DNA of 64,000 nt, from contig CANLNM010000011.1 in NCBI GenBank assembly GCA_947492475.1, positions 1-64,000 of the forward strand. The letters run 5' to 3'. The translations under genes were made by a program, and so were the position numbers. The notes beneath the pieces were generated by a model. That model had not been told where the DNA came from, made no database searches, and saw nothing but the letters and a program-made list of their open reading frames with translations. Each line of letters starts with the position of its first letter. Positions within the stretch are counted from its first letter, which is position 1. Below are positions 17,502 to 26,077 of the stretch, in pieces. The DNA is from an uncultured Paracoccaceae bacterium (GTDB lineage Bacteria > Pseudomonadota > Alphaproteobacteria > Rhodobacterales > Rhodobacteraceae).

Positions 17502-18862
17502 GGTAGCAATTGCCCGATTGCATCCCAATGCAGCCAACATCCCACCCCTGTCAGGGCAAATCCCAAAGCCAGCGCGCCCAATTCACCAATCGGGTCCCAT
17601 GCCCCATAGCGATGGGTCAGAATGATGCGCAAAGGATAGGTGATCAGCAGAGCCAGTGTTGGGGCCAAAATTGCGCCGGGAATGCCAAATAGCGCGATGC
17701 CGGCGCTCAGCAGGGCCACTTGGATTACCGCTATTGATCCCGTCAAAATCAGAAAATTCCGACTGTCGCCATTGGCCAACAGCACGTGTTGCGTCCCGAT
17801 AAAGGCGCTTTCGGGGACGCTGCGCAGGGCAAAGAGCACCACCATCGGCCCGGCCAAAATGTAACGCGGGTCATAGAGTGTTTCGATCAGCCATCCGCCC
17901 AACATCGCCAGCAGAGCCAGGGTCAGGATCGCCACGAGGCTGACCACGCGGCGCATGCGAAACAGTTTGCGCTGATTGGCGCGGCTTTTGGTGGGCGGGG
18001 CCAAACGATAAAGCGGAAACAAAATACTTTGGGCCAAGGCGCGGGTAAACAGATTGGGCAATGTGCCCATCATCAACCCAATGCTGAACACGCCCAGCAG
18101 GGCCGTGTCGATATTGGCCCCCAAAATGGCGCGATCACTGGTGGTGACAACAAATCTGGCAATTGTGGCCAGAAAGATGTATTTCCCAAAGTGGAAGATT
18201 TCCTGAAAGCTGGAATGATCCCATTGGAACCGATTGCGCGCGCCCGGTAGAAGCCAGTTCAGGGCCGTCAGGCGCAGCAGAGCCAGCAAAATATTGCCCA
18301 ATGCCAGCGCCCAGATCGATTGCAGCCACAGGGCCAATCCCACATAGATCACCACCCCTAGGGCCTGCGTGCTGAGCAGGATGGTCACGAGGCGCCCCAG
18401 ATGCAGATGGCGGTTGGCCAGCGGTTCATTTGTGGTGCGAAATCCATCGATAAAAACCACCAGACCAACGATCGGCAGCAGGCTGGCCAAGAGCGGTTCG
18501 TCATAAATCTGCGCCGCCGGCCAGGCCAATGCACAGGCCCCAAGCCATAACAGCCCCCCGCGCAAGACCTGCATCGTCCAGGCCGTGTTCAGGAATGTCG
18601 GGTCATCGCCCCGGTCGCTTTGGATGATCGAAGATTTGATCCCGATATCGGAAAAGGTTTGAAGCCCAATAACAAAGATCTGGACCAGCGCCATGATTCC
18701 GAATGCTTCTGGAAACAGCAGGCGGGTCAGGATCAGGTTTGAAATCAGCCGCAGCCCGTTTTCGCCGCCAATGCGCAATATGGTCATACTGCTGCCGCGC
18801 AGGGCCCGGGCCTGTAGGTTTTCCCCACGAAATCGGTCTGTCAGCAATCGAAGCAGAGGCAC
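17498..18862 (-). CDS. Wzx-like polysaccharide flippase (first of two)
   Basis: A 454-residue integral membrane protein with about 12-14 hydrophobic segments. The N-terminal stretch (GENGLRLISNLILTRLLFPEAFG, then FSDIGIKSSIIQSDRGDD) is typical of the MVF/polysaccharide transporter superfamily that flips undecaprenyl-linked repeat units to the periplasm. It is convergent with the methyltransferase gene (4-base overlap). A second flippase is encoded at 22799-24067, so the locus has two candidates. Substrate specificity is not readable. Confidence 0.85.
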   Translation of the reverse strand: MPLLRLLTDRFRGENLQARALRGSSMTILRIGGENGLRLISNLILTRLLFPEAFGIMALVQIFVIGLQTFSDIGIKSSIIQSDRGDDPTFLNTAWTMQVLRGGLLWLGACALAWPAAQIYDEPLLASLLPIVGLVVFIDGFRTTNEPLANRHLHLGRLVTILLSTQALGVVIYVGLALWLQSIWALALGNILLALLRLTALNWLLPGARNRFQWDHSSFQEIFHFGKYIFLATIARFVVTTSDRAILGANIDTALLGVFSIGLMMGTLPNLFTRALAQSILFPLYRLAPPTKSRANQRKLFRMRRVVSLVAILTLALLAMLGGWLIETLYDPRYILAGPMVVLFALRSVPESAFIGTQHVLLANGDSRNFLILTGSIAVIQVALLSAGIALFGIPGAILAPTLALLITYPLRIILTHRYGAWDPIGELGALALGFALTGVGCWLHWDAIGQLLP

Positions 18863-18973
18863 GAGGACATTCCGAAAGTCAAAAGGGAGGATGGATCAAA
18901 TAGGGCCGCGCCCAAAAATAATCTGACCGCACCTGAGAGGGGCGGACAGATCAAACTCATTCAGAAAGACGGG

Positions 18974-19276
18974 TTAATTCCCGATTGTTCCTGTGGTGGA
19001 TGTTGTCCCGGTTGTACCACCGCCGCCACCGCCGCCGCCAGCCAGCAGACCCGCCGCAAGCGGTGCAAGCCCAGCTGCGATCGGTGCAAAGTTGGTCGCG
19101 CCAGCAGGGATCGCCGCGAGGCATTCCTCATTTTCGGCTTCGTTCACATCGGGGGTATTTGGATCATCCAGGCAATCGTCTTCTTGCTGGGCCGCAACCT
19201 CAGTGGATTGGGCCTGCAGCATCGATCCGGTGCCAACACATAACATGCTGATCAAAAGAAGCTGTTTAAAAGGCAT
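18974..19276 (-). CDS. small secreted Gly/Thr-rich protein (YjbE/GfcA-like composition)
   Basis: A 100-residue protein with a clear signal peptide (FKQLLLISMLCVGTGSMLQAQ), an acidic middle part (DDCLDDPNTPDVNEAENEEC, two cysteines) and a hydrophobic Ala/Gly stretch ending in eight glycines and a Thr/Gly/Ser tail. The ATG at 19276 with GGAG upstream is preferred over a longer form from 19324. Enterobacterial YjbE and GfcA, which accompany YjbF/GfcB and YjbH/GfcD, are also tiny secreted proteins with a Gly/Thr-rich tail. Since the other two partners are at 31160-33855, this could be the matching small component, but the resemblance is only in composition. Confidence 0.6.
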   Translation of the reverse strand: MPFKQLLLISMLCVGTGSMLQAQSTEVAAQQEDDCLDDPNTPDVNEAENEECLAAIPAGATNFAPIAAGLAPLAAGLLAGGGGGGGGTTGTTSTTGTIGN

Positions 19277-19725
19277 TGTTATCTCCAATATCATGGCCAC
19301 CATCAGGGCCAAGTCAGACTGCAAGATAGCGCTTTTGACGTGAAATCGAAAGACTTATTAAAGCCCGTATCCCGGAAATCCGCGCTTTGTCATGGTTAAC
19401 ATGCCACGCCTGTCTCAGAAACCCGCCCTGATTCCCCCAATTTGCCTGCAATGGGATGATTTTTGCCTCAAAAGCAGGCAGATGACGTAACAGGGCCGTG
19501 GATCGGTCAAAGGGAACGGTGATGACAACAAAGAGGGTCATATTTTAACAGCTAAACTGTCAGAGACTGTAAACATTGTTGCAATCAACAGGTATGTCAG
19601 GCAGAGCGCGGCCCAGAATATTGGGTCCATAATTTAAGAGCGGGGGCCAATGGCAGTGCACGGGGACGTGGTTCTATCTGCCCCCTGCGACCTCGGAATT
19701 GTTAAGATTATTGGAGATGACAGAC
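19277..19725. promoter_or_regulatory. 449-base divergent intergenic region before rmlA
   Basis: It separates the divergent small secreted protein and rmlA genes and must carry promoters for both directions. A candidate plus-strand promoter is given separately. A 75-codon minus-strand open frame (19314-19541) has no recognisable family and is not called as a gene. Confidence 0.45.
19545..19573 (+). promoter_or_regulatory. candidate sigma-70-like promoter for rmlA
   Basis: TTAACA (19545-19550) and TGTAAA (19568-19573) match the -35 and -10 consensus in 5 and 4 of 6 positions with 17-base spacing. It would leave a leader of roughly 145 bases before rmlA. This comes from reading only. Confidence 0.3.
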
Positions 19726-20601
19726 GTGAGCACACGCAAAGGGATTATTCTGGCCGGAGGGTCGGGCACACGACTTTATCCGCTGACATTGGCCGTATCC
19801 AAGCAATTGATGCCAGTTTACGATAAACCGATGATTTATTACCCCCTGTCGGTTCTGATGCTGGCGGGTATTCGCGAAATCGCGGTGATCACAACCCCGG
19901 ATGATCAATCCCAGTTTCAGCGTCTGCTTGGCGATGGCAGCCAATGGGGCCTGTCCCTGACCTATATCGAACAACCCACGCCGGATGGATTGGCACAGGC
20001 CTATCTGCTGGCCGAAGATTTCCTGGATGGGGCTCCCAGCGCGATGGTGCTGGGCGATAACATCTTCTTTGGGCATGGCTTGCCGGAAATGCTGACAGCG
20101 GCGGATGCCAAAACCACAGGCGGCACGGTGTTTGGCTATCATGTGGCCGATCCTGAACGCTATGGTGTGGTGAAATTCGACACAGATGGCACGGTGCAGG
20201 AAATCATCGAAAAACCAGATGTGCCGCCGTCCAATTACGCTGTGACGGGGCTGTATTTTCTGGATGGAGACGCCCCCAAACGGGCCCGCAATGTCAAACC
20301 ATCACCGCGCGGCGAACTGGAAATTGTGACCCTGCTGGAAACCTACCTGCAGGACGGAACCCTGTCTGTGGAACGGATGGGGCGCGGCTATGCCTGGCTG
20401 GATACAGGCACCCATGGATCGCTGCTGGATGCGGGCAATTTCGTGCGCACCCTGTCCACCCGTCAGGGGATGCAATCGGGCTGCCCCGAAGAAATCGCTT
20501 ATGCCAACGGCTGGATCGACAATGCCAAAATGGCGGAACATGCCGAAACATTCCGCAAAACCGATTACGGGCGGTATCTCAGGGGGCTGATCGCCGAGTG
20601 A
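19726..20601 (+). CDS. rmlA: glucose-1-phosphate thymidylyltransferase
   Basis: A 291-residue nucleotidyltransferase making dTDP-glucose from glucose-1-phosphate and dTTP. The activation loop GGSGTRLYPLT sits at the N-terminus, followed by VSKQLMPVYDKPMIYYPLS, LGDNIFFGHG and IIEKPDVPPSNYAVTG, all hallmarks of RmlA. The length is normal. The GTG at 19726 is preferred, with GGAG 9 bases upstream; an ATG at 19717 is too close to that site. rmlB, rmlC and rmlD are not in the window, so dTDP-glucose must be processed by enzymes encoded elsewhere or by the epimerase at 2663-3595. Confidence 0.93.
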   Translation: MSTRKGIILAGGSGTRLYPLTLAVSKQLMPVYDKPMIYYPLSVLMLAGIREIAVITTPDDQSQFQRLLGDGSQWGLSLTYIEQPTPDGLAQAYLLAEDFLDGAPSAMVLGDNIFFGHGLPEMLTAADAKTTGGTVFGYHVADPERYGVVKFDTDGTVQEIIEKPDVPPSNYAVTGLYFLDGDAPKRARNVKPSPRGELEIVTLLETYLQDGTLSVERMGRGYAWLDTGTHGSLLDAGNFVRTLSTRQGMQSGCPEEIAYANGWIDNAKMAEHAETFRKTDYGRYLRGLIAE

Positions 20602-20610
20602 GCCATGTGA

Positions 20611-20633
20611 CCCCGACCTGATGTTGGTCGGGG
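20611..20633 (+). terminator. GC-rich hairpin after rmlA
   Basis: CCCCGACC (20611-20618) pairs with GGTCGGGG (20626-20633) around a 7-base loop. There is no T-run, so it may attenuate or stabilise the message rather than end it; the next gene starts 21 bases later. Confidence 0.5.
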
Positions 20634-20654
20634 CCTGCCATCAAAGGACCAGAG

Positions 20655-21737
20655 ATGAAGACGCTTGTATTCTTGCTCTCAGAGCAACTTGGCTGGGGAA
20701 CCTATGCCGGAAACCTGCGCGCCGCGGCGGCGCAGCGGGATGATTTCACGGCGGTTTTCCACGCGCACGTCTTTCCAAAATGGATGCGGCCCTGGCTGCA
20801 TTGGGTCAATTCCTACAAATCCCCGTTGGGTAAAATGAAGCCCACAATCGACCCGATCTTAGGGGCGCAATTGCATCTTGGATCATGGTGGAAACAGGTC
20901 CAGCAGGATCCCACGATCCATGCGGTTCACGCGGCCAGCCATATTCTGGCCGGCCCTTTACAAGCCACCGCCGCGCGTATCCCATATTCGGTTGCGCTGG
21001 ACATCACCCGCCCCTTGTCTGAGGCAAATTATGCTGCGGCCAGCTGGTCGCGTGGTGACTATAACCGCGAAGCGCGCCTGTTCCAAAACGCCGCCCATTG
21101 TTTCCCCATGAGTTCATGGGCGGCTCAATCACTGATGACGGATTCCGCCTGCCATCAGGACAAGATCACCGTGATGCCCCCTTCAGTTGATCTGGCGAAA
21201 TTTCCGTGGGCGGCACGTATCCCCAAAGCAAAGATGAAGATTGCCTTCATCGGCGCAGACTTTGCCCGAAAGGGGGGGGAACGTTTGCGCACCTGGATGG
21301 CGGGACCTTTGGCTGATATTTGCGAATTGCATGTGGCGTCTCCAGATTTTGACCGCGATATGAGCCACCCTAACATCAAGTTTTACGGTCGGGTTGAGAA
21401 CCAAGAGGTTGTGCAGACCCTGTTGCCGCAGATGGATGTTTTATGCCTGCCCACATTGCAGGACATGTCACCCTTTGTCGCCATCGAAGCCTCTGCCTCT
21501 GGCATCCCGATCGTGATTTCCGATATCGGAGGGATTTCTGATCTGGTGGACCACGAAACATCTGGGTTCTTGGTCGATAAATCGGATGATGCCGGTTTTA
21601 TAAACCGCCTTACCAGTTTGGCAGAAAATCCTGATATGCGTGCCGAAATGGGGCGCCGGGCCCGACTGAGAGCCGAGGCAAAATTTGACGCCACACGCAA
21701 TTTTAACGCGCTGTTTGATCAGATGCTGGCATTCTGA
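20655..21737 (+). CDS. GT4 glycosyltransferase
   Basis: A 360-residue GT-B glycosyltransferase. The C-terminal donor domain begins at MKIAFIGADFARKGGERL and contains LPTLQDMSPFVAIEASASGIPIV, the EX7E-type region of GT4 enzymes, followed by GGISDLV. The N-terminal acceptor domain has no membrane segment. The ATG has AAGGA 9-10 bases upstream. It is followed after 7 bases by a sulfotransferase gene, suggesting co-transcription. Sugar and linkage are unknown. Confidence 0.83.
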   Translation: MKTLVFLLSEQLGWGTYAGNLRAAAAQRDDFTAVFHAHVFPKWMRPWLHWVNSYKSPLGKMKPTIDPILGAQLHLGSWWKQVQQDPTIHAVHAASHILAGPLQATAARIPYSVALDITRPLSEANYAAASWSRGDYNREARLFQNAAHCFPMSSWAAQSLMTDSACHQDKITVMPPSVDLAKFPWAARIPKAKMKIAFIGADFARKGGERLRTWMAGPLADICELHVASPDFDRDMSHPNIKFYGRVENQEVVQTLLPQMDVLCLPTLQDMSPFVAIEASASGIPIVISDIGGISDLVDHETSGFLVDKSDDAGFINRLTSLAENPDMRAEMGRRARLRAEAKFDATRNFNALFDQMLAF

Positions 21738-21744
21738 GGTTTCC

Positions 21745-22779
21745 ATGAACGCAACGTCTTCGCCACAGATTTTTGTGCTGGGCAACAGCCGCAGCGGAAC
21801 CACGATGATGGCGCGCATTCTGGGGCGCCATTCACAAGTGGCGGATCTGCAGGAAATGCATTTCATTGAACAAATCATCACCGGTGCCGAATTTGCCGCC
21901 GGGCAGGATTTGGCCCCGGACCGGGCCGTCGATTTGGCGGCGCGTCTGTTGTCGGTGCTGCGGGACGGGTATTTCTTTGCCGGTGATGGCGCGGCCTATC
22001 GCACAGAAGCGGCGGATTTGGCCTCTGCCCCCATCAGCGCCGCGGCTTTGTTCGAAAAAGTGCGCCTGTCCGAAGCCCAAAAGCGCGGCAAAACCATTCC
22101 GTTGGAACAGACGCCGCGCAATGTGTTTTACATCCCCGAATTGCTGGCCGCCTATCCGCAGGCGCGTATTTTATGCATGGTGCGCGATCCGCGGGATGTG
22201 TGTCTGTCCCAAAAAGGCAAATGGCGCCGTCGGTTTCTGGGCGCCAATATCCCCCTGTTCGAAGCCCTGCGCGCCTGGGGCAATTATCACCCTTTGGTCA
22301 CCGCCAAAATCTGGTCCGGCGCGGTACAGGCGGGGGATGCCCATGGTGATCACCCGCAGGTCAAAGTGGTGCGCTACGAAGATGTCGCCGCCAATCCCGA
22401 ACAGGTGGTGCGTGATATTTGTGCCCATTGTGCGCTGACATTTGAACCTGACATTCTGAATGTGGCCCAACAAGGATCGTCCGATCGTCAGGATGTGACC
22501 GGGGCCACCGGGGTGGATACATCCCGGATCGGCACGTGGCAGAACCGTCTCTCGCCCGCCGAAATAGCCCTATGTGAACGGGTGGCTGGCCCCGATATGG
22601 CCCGGCACGGATATGACCCCGCCCCGATGCGGGCCAATCCAATCGGGATTGTCTTTTGGTGGGCCCTGTTGCCGCTAAAACTGGCCATGGCATTGGCGCT
22701 GAACCTGAAACGGGTCAAAAGCCTGGGCAGCTGGCTGCGCAAACGCCTGTTTTCCAAACCCCCAAAAGGTGCCGCATGA
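21745..22779 (+). CDS. sulfotransferase family protein
   Basis: A 344-residue protein with the PAPS 5' loop LGNSRSGTTMMARIL at residues ~12-26 and the 3' site ILCMVRDPRDVCLSQ. VVRYEDVAANPEQVV in the second half is another family mark. A hydrophobic stretch near the C-terminus (FWWALLPLKLAMALALN) may attach it to the inner membrane. The ATG at 21745 follows the previous stop by 7 bases; the longer frame from 21685 only overlaps the GT gene. It probably sulfates the lipid-linked repeat unit. Confidence 0.83.
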   Translation: MNATSSPQIFVLGNSRSGTTMMARILGRHSQVADLQEMHFIEQIITGAEFAAGQDLAPDRAVDLAARLLSVLRDGYFFAGDGAAYRTEAADLASAPISAAALFEKVRLSEAQKRGKTIPLEQTPRNVFYIPELLAAYPQARILCMVRDPRDVCLSQKGKWRRRFLGANIPLFEALRAWGNYHPLVTAKIWSGAVQAGDAHGDHPQVKVVRYEDVAANPEQVVRDICAHCALTFEPDILNVAQQGSSDRQDVTGATGVDTSRIGTWQNRLSPAEIALCERVAGPDMARHGYDPAPMRANPIGIVFWWALLPLKLAMALALNLKRVKSLGSWLRKRLFSKPPKGAA

Positions 22780-22798
22780 CGTATGAAACGGGCCCCTT

Positions 22799-24067
22799 AT
22801 GTTAGGGTGGCTGCTCAAAACCGGGGCATATACCAGCCTGCTGCGGGTGGTGGCCATGGTGGTCACGCTGGGATTTGTGGCGCTGATGTCCCATTGGATG
22901 CCTGCCGCTGATTTCGGCCTGCTGGCGATGATGATGTCGGGCTGCACCTTGGCCGCGGCGGTGGGGGCGTTTGGGCAACCGCAGTTGATTGTCCGGGATG
23001 CGTCTTCTTTTATTGCGGATGGGGATTTGGAACAGGGGCATCAAATTTGTCGCGTGGCCCTGTGGCGGTCGATGATTGTGTCATTGCCGGTCGGCGTGGC
23101 CGTGATGCTGTTTTTCTGGGTCTATAGTGGCCAAATTGGGTTTGCGATCGCCGCCGGTCTGGTTGCCATTGGGCTGGCACAATTGCTGGCATGGGCGGCG
23201 GTGGCGCGCAGTCATGAAAAATATCTGTGGTCCCTTGGGCCCAAGGACATCTTTTGGCGGTTGGGGATACTGGGTCTAACGGGCGTTATCGTTCTAACCG
23301 GGAATGTCCCTGATATTGGGATCGTTTCTGGCTTTGCCGTGATGGTGTTGCTGCTGCTTTTGGGCCTGCAACGACACGTGTTTAAACTGGGCCAAACTCA
23401 AGCCGTAGACCAGCGCCAGAAACATACTCTTTGGGGGACCAGCGCAGCTTTCATGACATCAAACCTCAGCAACGTGGCGCAGAACACTCTGGATGTGGTT
23501 TTGGTGGGGGTGTTTCTAACGGAACTGGCCGCCGCGCAATATTTCCCTGCCAATCGGCTGGCGCTGCTGGCGGGGTTCTTTGTGCTGCCCCTGACCATGG
23601 TGATTTCGCCGCGTTTTGCCCGTCAGGCCAAGGTGAACAACTTTGATGCAATGCAGCGGCTCAACAGCATGGCGACCCTTTTTGTCACCACAGGCGCCAT
23701 GATCGTGACCGGAATTTTGCTAGGTTTATATGACATCTACGCCCCGCTTTTTGCCACGGCGGGGCCTGATACCTATCGCGCATTGCAAATTTTGCTGCTG
23801 GGTCAATTGGTTTTGGCAGCTCTTGGTTTTCCTTCGGTTGTTCTGAACCTGACGGGGCACCAATACCGGCAGGCCCGTATAAACGTTCTGTTTCTAATCG
23901 GCTTTGTGATTGCCTTTTGCGGAGTTGGGCTTCTGGGTTTGGGGATTGTCGCCTTTGCATATGTGGCCGCCGGGTCGCTGATTTTGCGGAAACTTGTCCT
24001 TGCTGGGGTCGCTTATGTACATGTGGGCATTTCGCCTCTGTCCCTGCCCAAGAAGGGGTCGAAGTGA
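22799..24067 (+). CDS. Wzx-like polysaccharide flippase (second)
   Basis: A 422-residue membrane protein with about 12 hydrophobic segments, opening with LLKTGAYTSLLRVVAMVVTLGFVALM and MPAADFGLLAMMMSGC, the usual start of polysaccharide transporter (MVF/PST) proteins. It is encoded 19 bases after a sulfotransferase gene and is followed by two more, so a sulfated repeat unit is its likely cargo. It differs clearly from the flippase at 17498-18862. Confidence 0.85.
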   Translation: MLGWLLKTGAYTSLLRVVAMVVTLGFVALMSHWMPAADFGLLAMMMSGCTLAAAVGAFGQPQLIVRDASSFIADGDLEQGHQICRVALWRSMIVSLPVGVAVMLFFWVYSGQIGFAIAAGLVAIGLAQLLAWAAVARSHEKYLWSLGPKDIFWRLGILGLTGVIVLTGNVPDIGIVSGFAVMVLLLLLGLQRHVFKLGQTQAVDQRQKHTLWGTSAAFMTSNLSNVAQNTLDVVLVGVFLTELAAAQYFPANRLALLAGFFVLPLTMVISPRFARQAKVNNFDAMQRLNSMATLFVTTGAMIVTGILLGLYDIYAPLFATAGPDTYRALQILLLGQLVLAALGFPSVVLNLTGHQYRQARINVLFLIGFVIAFCGVGLLGLGIVAFAYVAAGSLILRKLVLAGVAYVHVGISPLSLPKKGSK

Positions 24068-24134
24068 TACCTTATTTGAAGCCAATTACGAATATTTTCC
24101 GCCCAGAGGGATCATTCAAAAAGGATTTGTCTTT

Positions 24135-25034
24135 ATGGGAAATGTAGCCTCTTACCCCGGCTTATTTGTTGTCGGGGCCCAAAAATCGGGGACAACAACG
24201 CTTTATGCTTTGTTGCGCCAGCATCCCGACCTGTTCCTAGCCGACCGCAAAGAAAGCCATTTTTTCAATCATGATGGCGCATTGCCTGACAATTTAAGCG
24301 GCGCAAAGGTCTGGCCAATTCAAACGCATGCCGCCTATCTGGACCTCTTTGCGCAGGCCGGGGGGCGACTATGCGCCGAAATCTGCCCAACTTATTTGGT
24401 TTCAGAGCAGGCCGCGATGCGGATCAAAGCGGTGCGCCCGGATGCGAAAATCGTCATTTTGTTACGTGATCCGGTGCAGCGCAGTTTTTCGGCCTATCGT
24501 CATATGCAGGCCAGTGGGGCGGAAACGGCCCCCGATTTTAGCACGGCTCTGGATCGGCCAGAACGGCAACCGGACTGGGAATGGCAATCCATGGGGCAAT
24601 ATATCGCCGCTAGCACCTATGCGCCGCAAGTGGCCCGGTATCTGGACACATTTGGGCCTGATCAGGTGCGGGTGATTACCTTTGAAGCGCTCAAACGTGA
24701 CCCAATCGCTGTAGCCAATGACGTGTTGGATTTTGCGGGCTTGTCCCCATTGGCTGAAAACATAAGTCTGGGACAAACCAACAAAACCCAAGTGATCAAC
24801 AACAAATTCGCCAGCGATCTGTTGATCAATCGCCGGTTTGGGGTGAAGACATTGCGCAAATTACTACCGCGCACATTGCGAGGGCGTATAAAGGAACGGA
24901 TCGTGGCGTTGATGGCCCAGCCTCCTGAAAAAATCACCTCTCAGACACAGGCCCATCTAACGGCGCATTTTGCCCCGGACCGGCAGGAACTGGAACGACT
25001 GACGGGCCAGAGCTTTGCGGATTGGGGTCGCTGA
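24135..25034 (+). CDS. sulfotransferase domain protein (heparan N-/O-type)
   Basis: A 299-residue protein matching the classic sulfotransferase domain. FVVGAQKSGTTTLYALLRQHP is the PAPS loop, with the catalytic-region KESHFF downstream, and IVILLRDPVQRSFSAYRHM is the 3'-phosphate site. The frame is open upstream into the flippase gene, but the ATG at 24135 with AAGGA about 10 bases before it gives a family-typical N-terminus. The stop overlaps the next start (TGATG). It probably transfers sulfate to a sugar hydroxyl of the glycan. Confidence 0.85.
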   Translation: MGNVASYPGLFVVGAQKSGTTTLYALLRQHPDLFLADRKESHFFNHDGALPDNLSGAKVWPIQTHAAYLDLFAQAGGRLCAEICPTYLVSEQAAMRIKAVRPDAKIVILLRDPVQRSFSAYRHMQASGAETAPDFSTALDRPERQPDWEWQSMGQYIAASTYAPQVARYLDTFGPDQVRVITFEALKRDPIAVANDVLDFAGLSPLAENISLGQTNKTQVINNKFASDLLINRRFGVKTLRKLLPRTLRGRIKERIVALMAQPPEKITSQTQAHLTAHFAPDRQELERLTGQSFADWGR

Positions 25035-26077
25035 TGGTTGCCCAGATCGACAAAACAATGCTGCGCAAGCGGCCGATGAAAATTCCCGGTCGGGTGCTGT
25101 CTTGGGCCTTGATAGAAGGCCGCCCCCTGACCACCAAGGGGCAATGGATCAACGGGCTTGTTTTTGCCGGGTATCGGCTGGCGCAGATGATCCCAATGCG
25201 CAAAGGTGCGGATCGCCCCGTTTATATCATCGGCACAGGCCGGTCAGGGACCACTGTGTTGGGCACCTTGTTTGCCATGCATCGCGACACGGTGTTTCTA
25301 AATGAACCCAAAGCAATCTGGCATGCCGCCCATGGTCGCGAAGATATCATCGGGTCCTACACCACCGCCCCCAGCCAGATCCGGCTGCCCGCCCCAGAGG
25401 CGACCCCGGCCATGGCGCGCAAAATCGCGCGGATTTATTCCGGGGCGATGCGGGCAGGGCTGGCGCGTCGGGTCGTGGATAAATACCCCGAATTGGTGTT
25501 TCGGGTGCCGTTTGTGCTGGCCTTGTTTCCGCAGGCGCGGTTTATCGCGATCCTGCGCGACGGGGTGGATACCTGTTCTTCGGTGACGGGATGGTCAAAA
25601 CGCAAAGGCGAAAATGTCGGCGATCAGGTCCATGATTGGTGGGGGCGTGACGGACGTAAATGGCAGATGATTGTGGATCAATTGCTGCCTGAACATGCGG
25701 ATTTGGCGCCGTTGCAGGACCAGCTGCGGACCTGCATGGATCACCGTGATCGTGCCGCTGTTGAATGGATCCTGTCCATGCGCGAAGCCCGTGCCATGGC
25801 CGCACAGCACCCTCAGGTTCTGACCCTCACCTACGAAGATCTGTGCCAGAATCCAGAGCCTGTTCTGGCCCAAATACTATCGCATTGCGATTTGGCCGAT
25901 GATCCGGTGTTTGTGGATTACGCCAAAACCATCCTCAACAAAGCCGACAGTTATGCCACGCTGGAACTGCACCCTGATCTGGTGGTGCCGTTTCGCACGG
26001 AACTGCAAACCATGGGGTATCCGTCCGGTCCCGATCGGGTCACCGCGCGCGACGTCACACAGGATCATCCCGCATGA
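25034..26077 (+). CDS. sulfotransferase family protein
   Basis: A 347-residue protein. The PAPS loop is VYIIGTGRSGTTVLGTLF, preceded by about 60 residues, and the 3' site is FIAILRDGVDTCSSVTGW. VLTLTYEDLCQNPEPVL is typical of the family. The ATG at 25034 shares a base with the previous stop and has a GGGG stretch upstream; an earlier TTG at 25022 is less likely. Its own stop overlaps the next GT4 start by 4 bases, so three genes are translationally linked here. Confidence 0.82.
   Translation: MVAQIDKTMLRKRPMKIPGRVLSWALIEGRPLTTKGQWINGLVFAGYRLAQMIPMRKGADRPVYIIGTGRSGTTVLGTLFAMHRDTVFLNEPKAIWHAAHGREDIIGSYTTAPSQIRLPAPEATPAMARKIARIYSGAMRAGLARRVVDKYPELVFRVPFVLALFPQARFIAILRDGVDTCSSVTGWSKRKGENVGDQVHDWWGRDGRKWQMIVDQLLPEHADLAPLQDQLRTCMDHRDRAAVEWILSMREARAMAAQHPQVLTLTYEDLCQNPEPVLAQILSHCDLADDPVFVDYAKTILNKADSYATLELHPDLVVPFRTELQTMGYPSGPDRVTARDVTQDHPA

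Noticed and set aside
19314-19541. 75-codon minus-strand open frame
   Set aside because: No recognisable family, no good ribosome site, lies in a promoter region between divergent genes.
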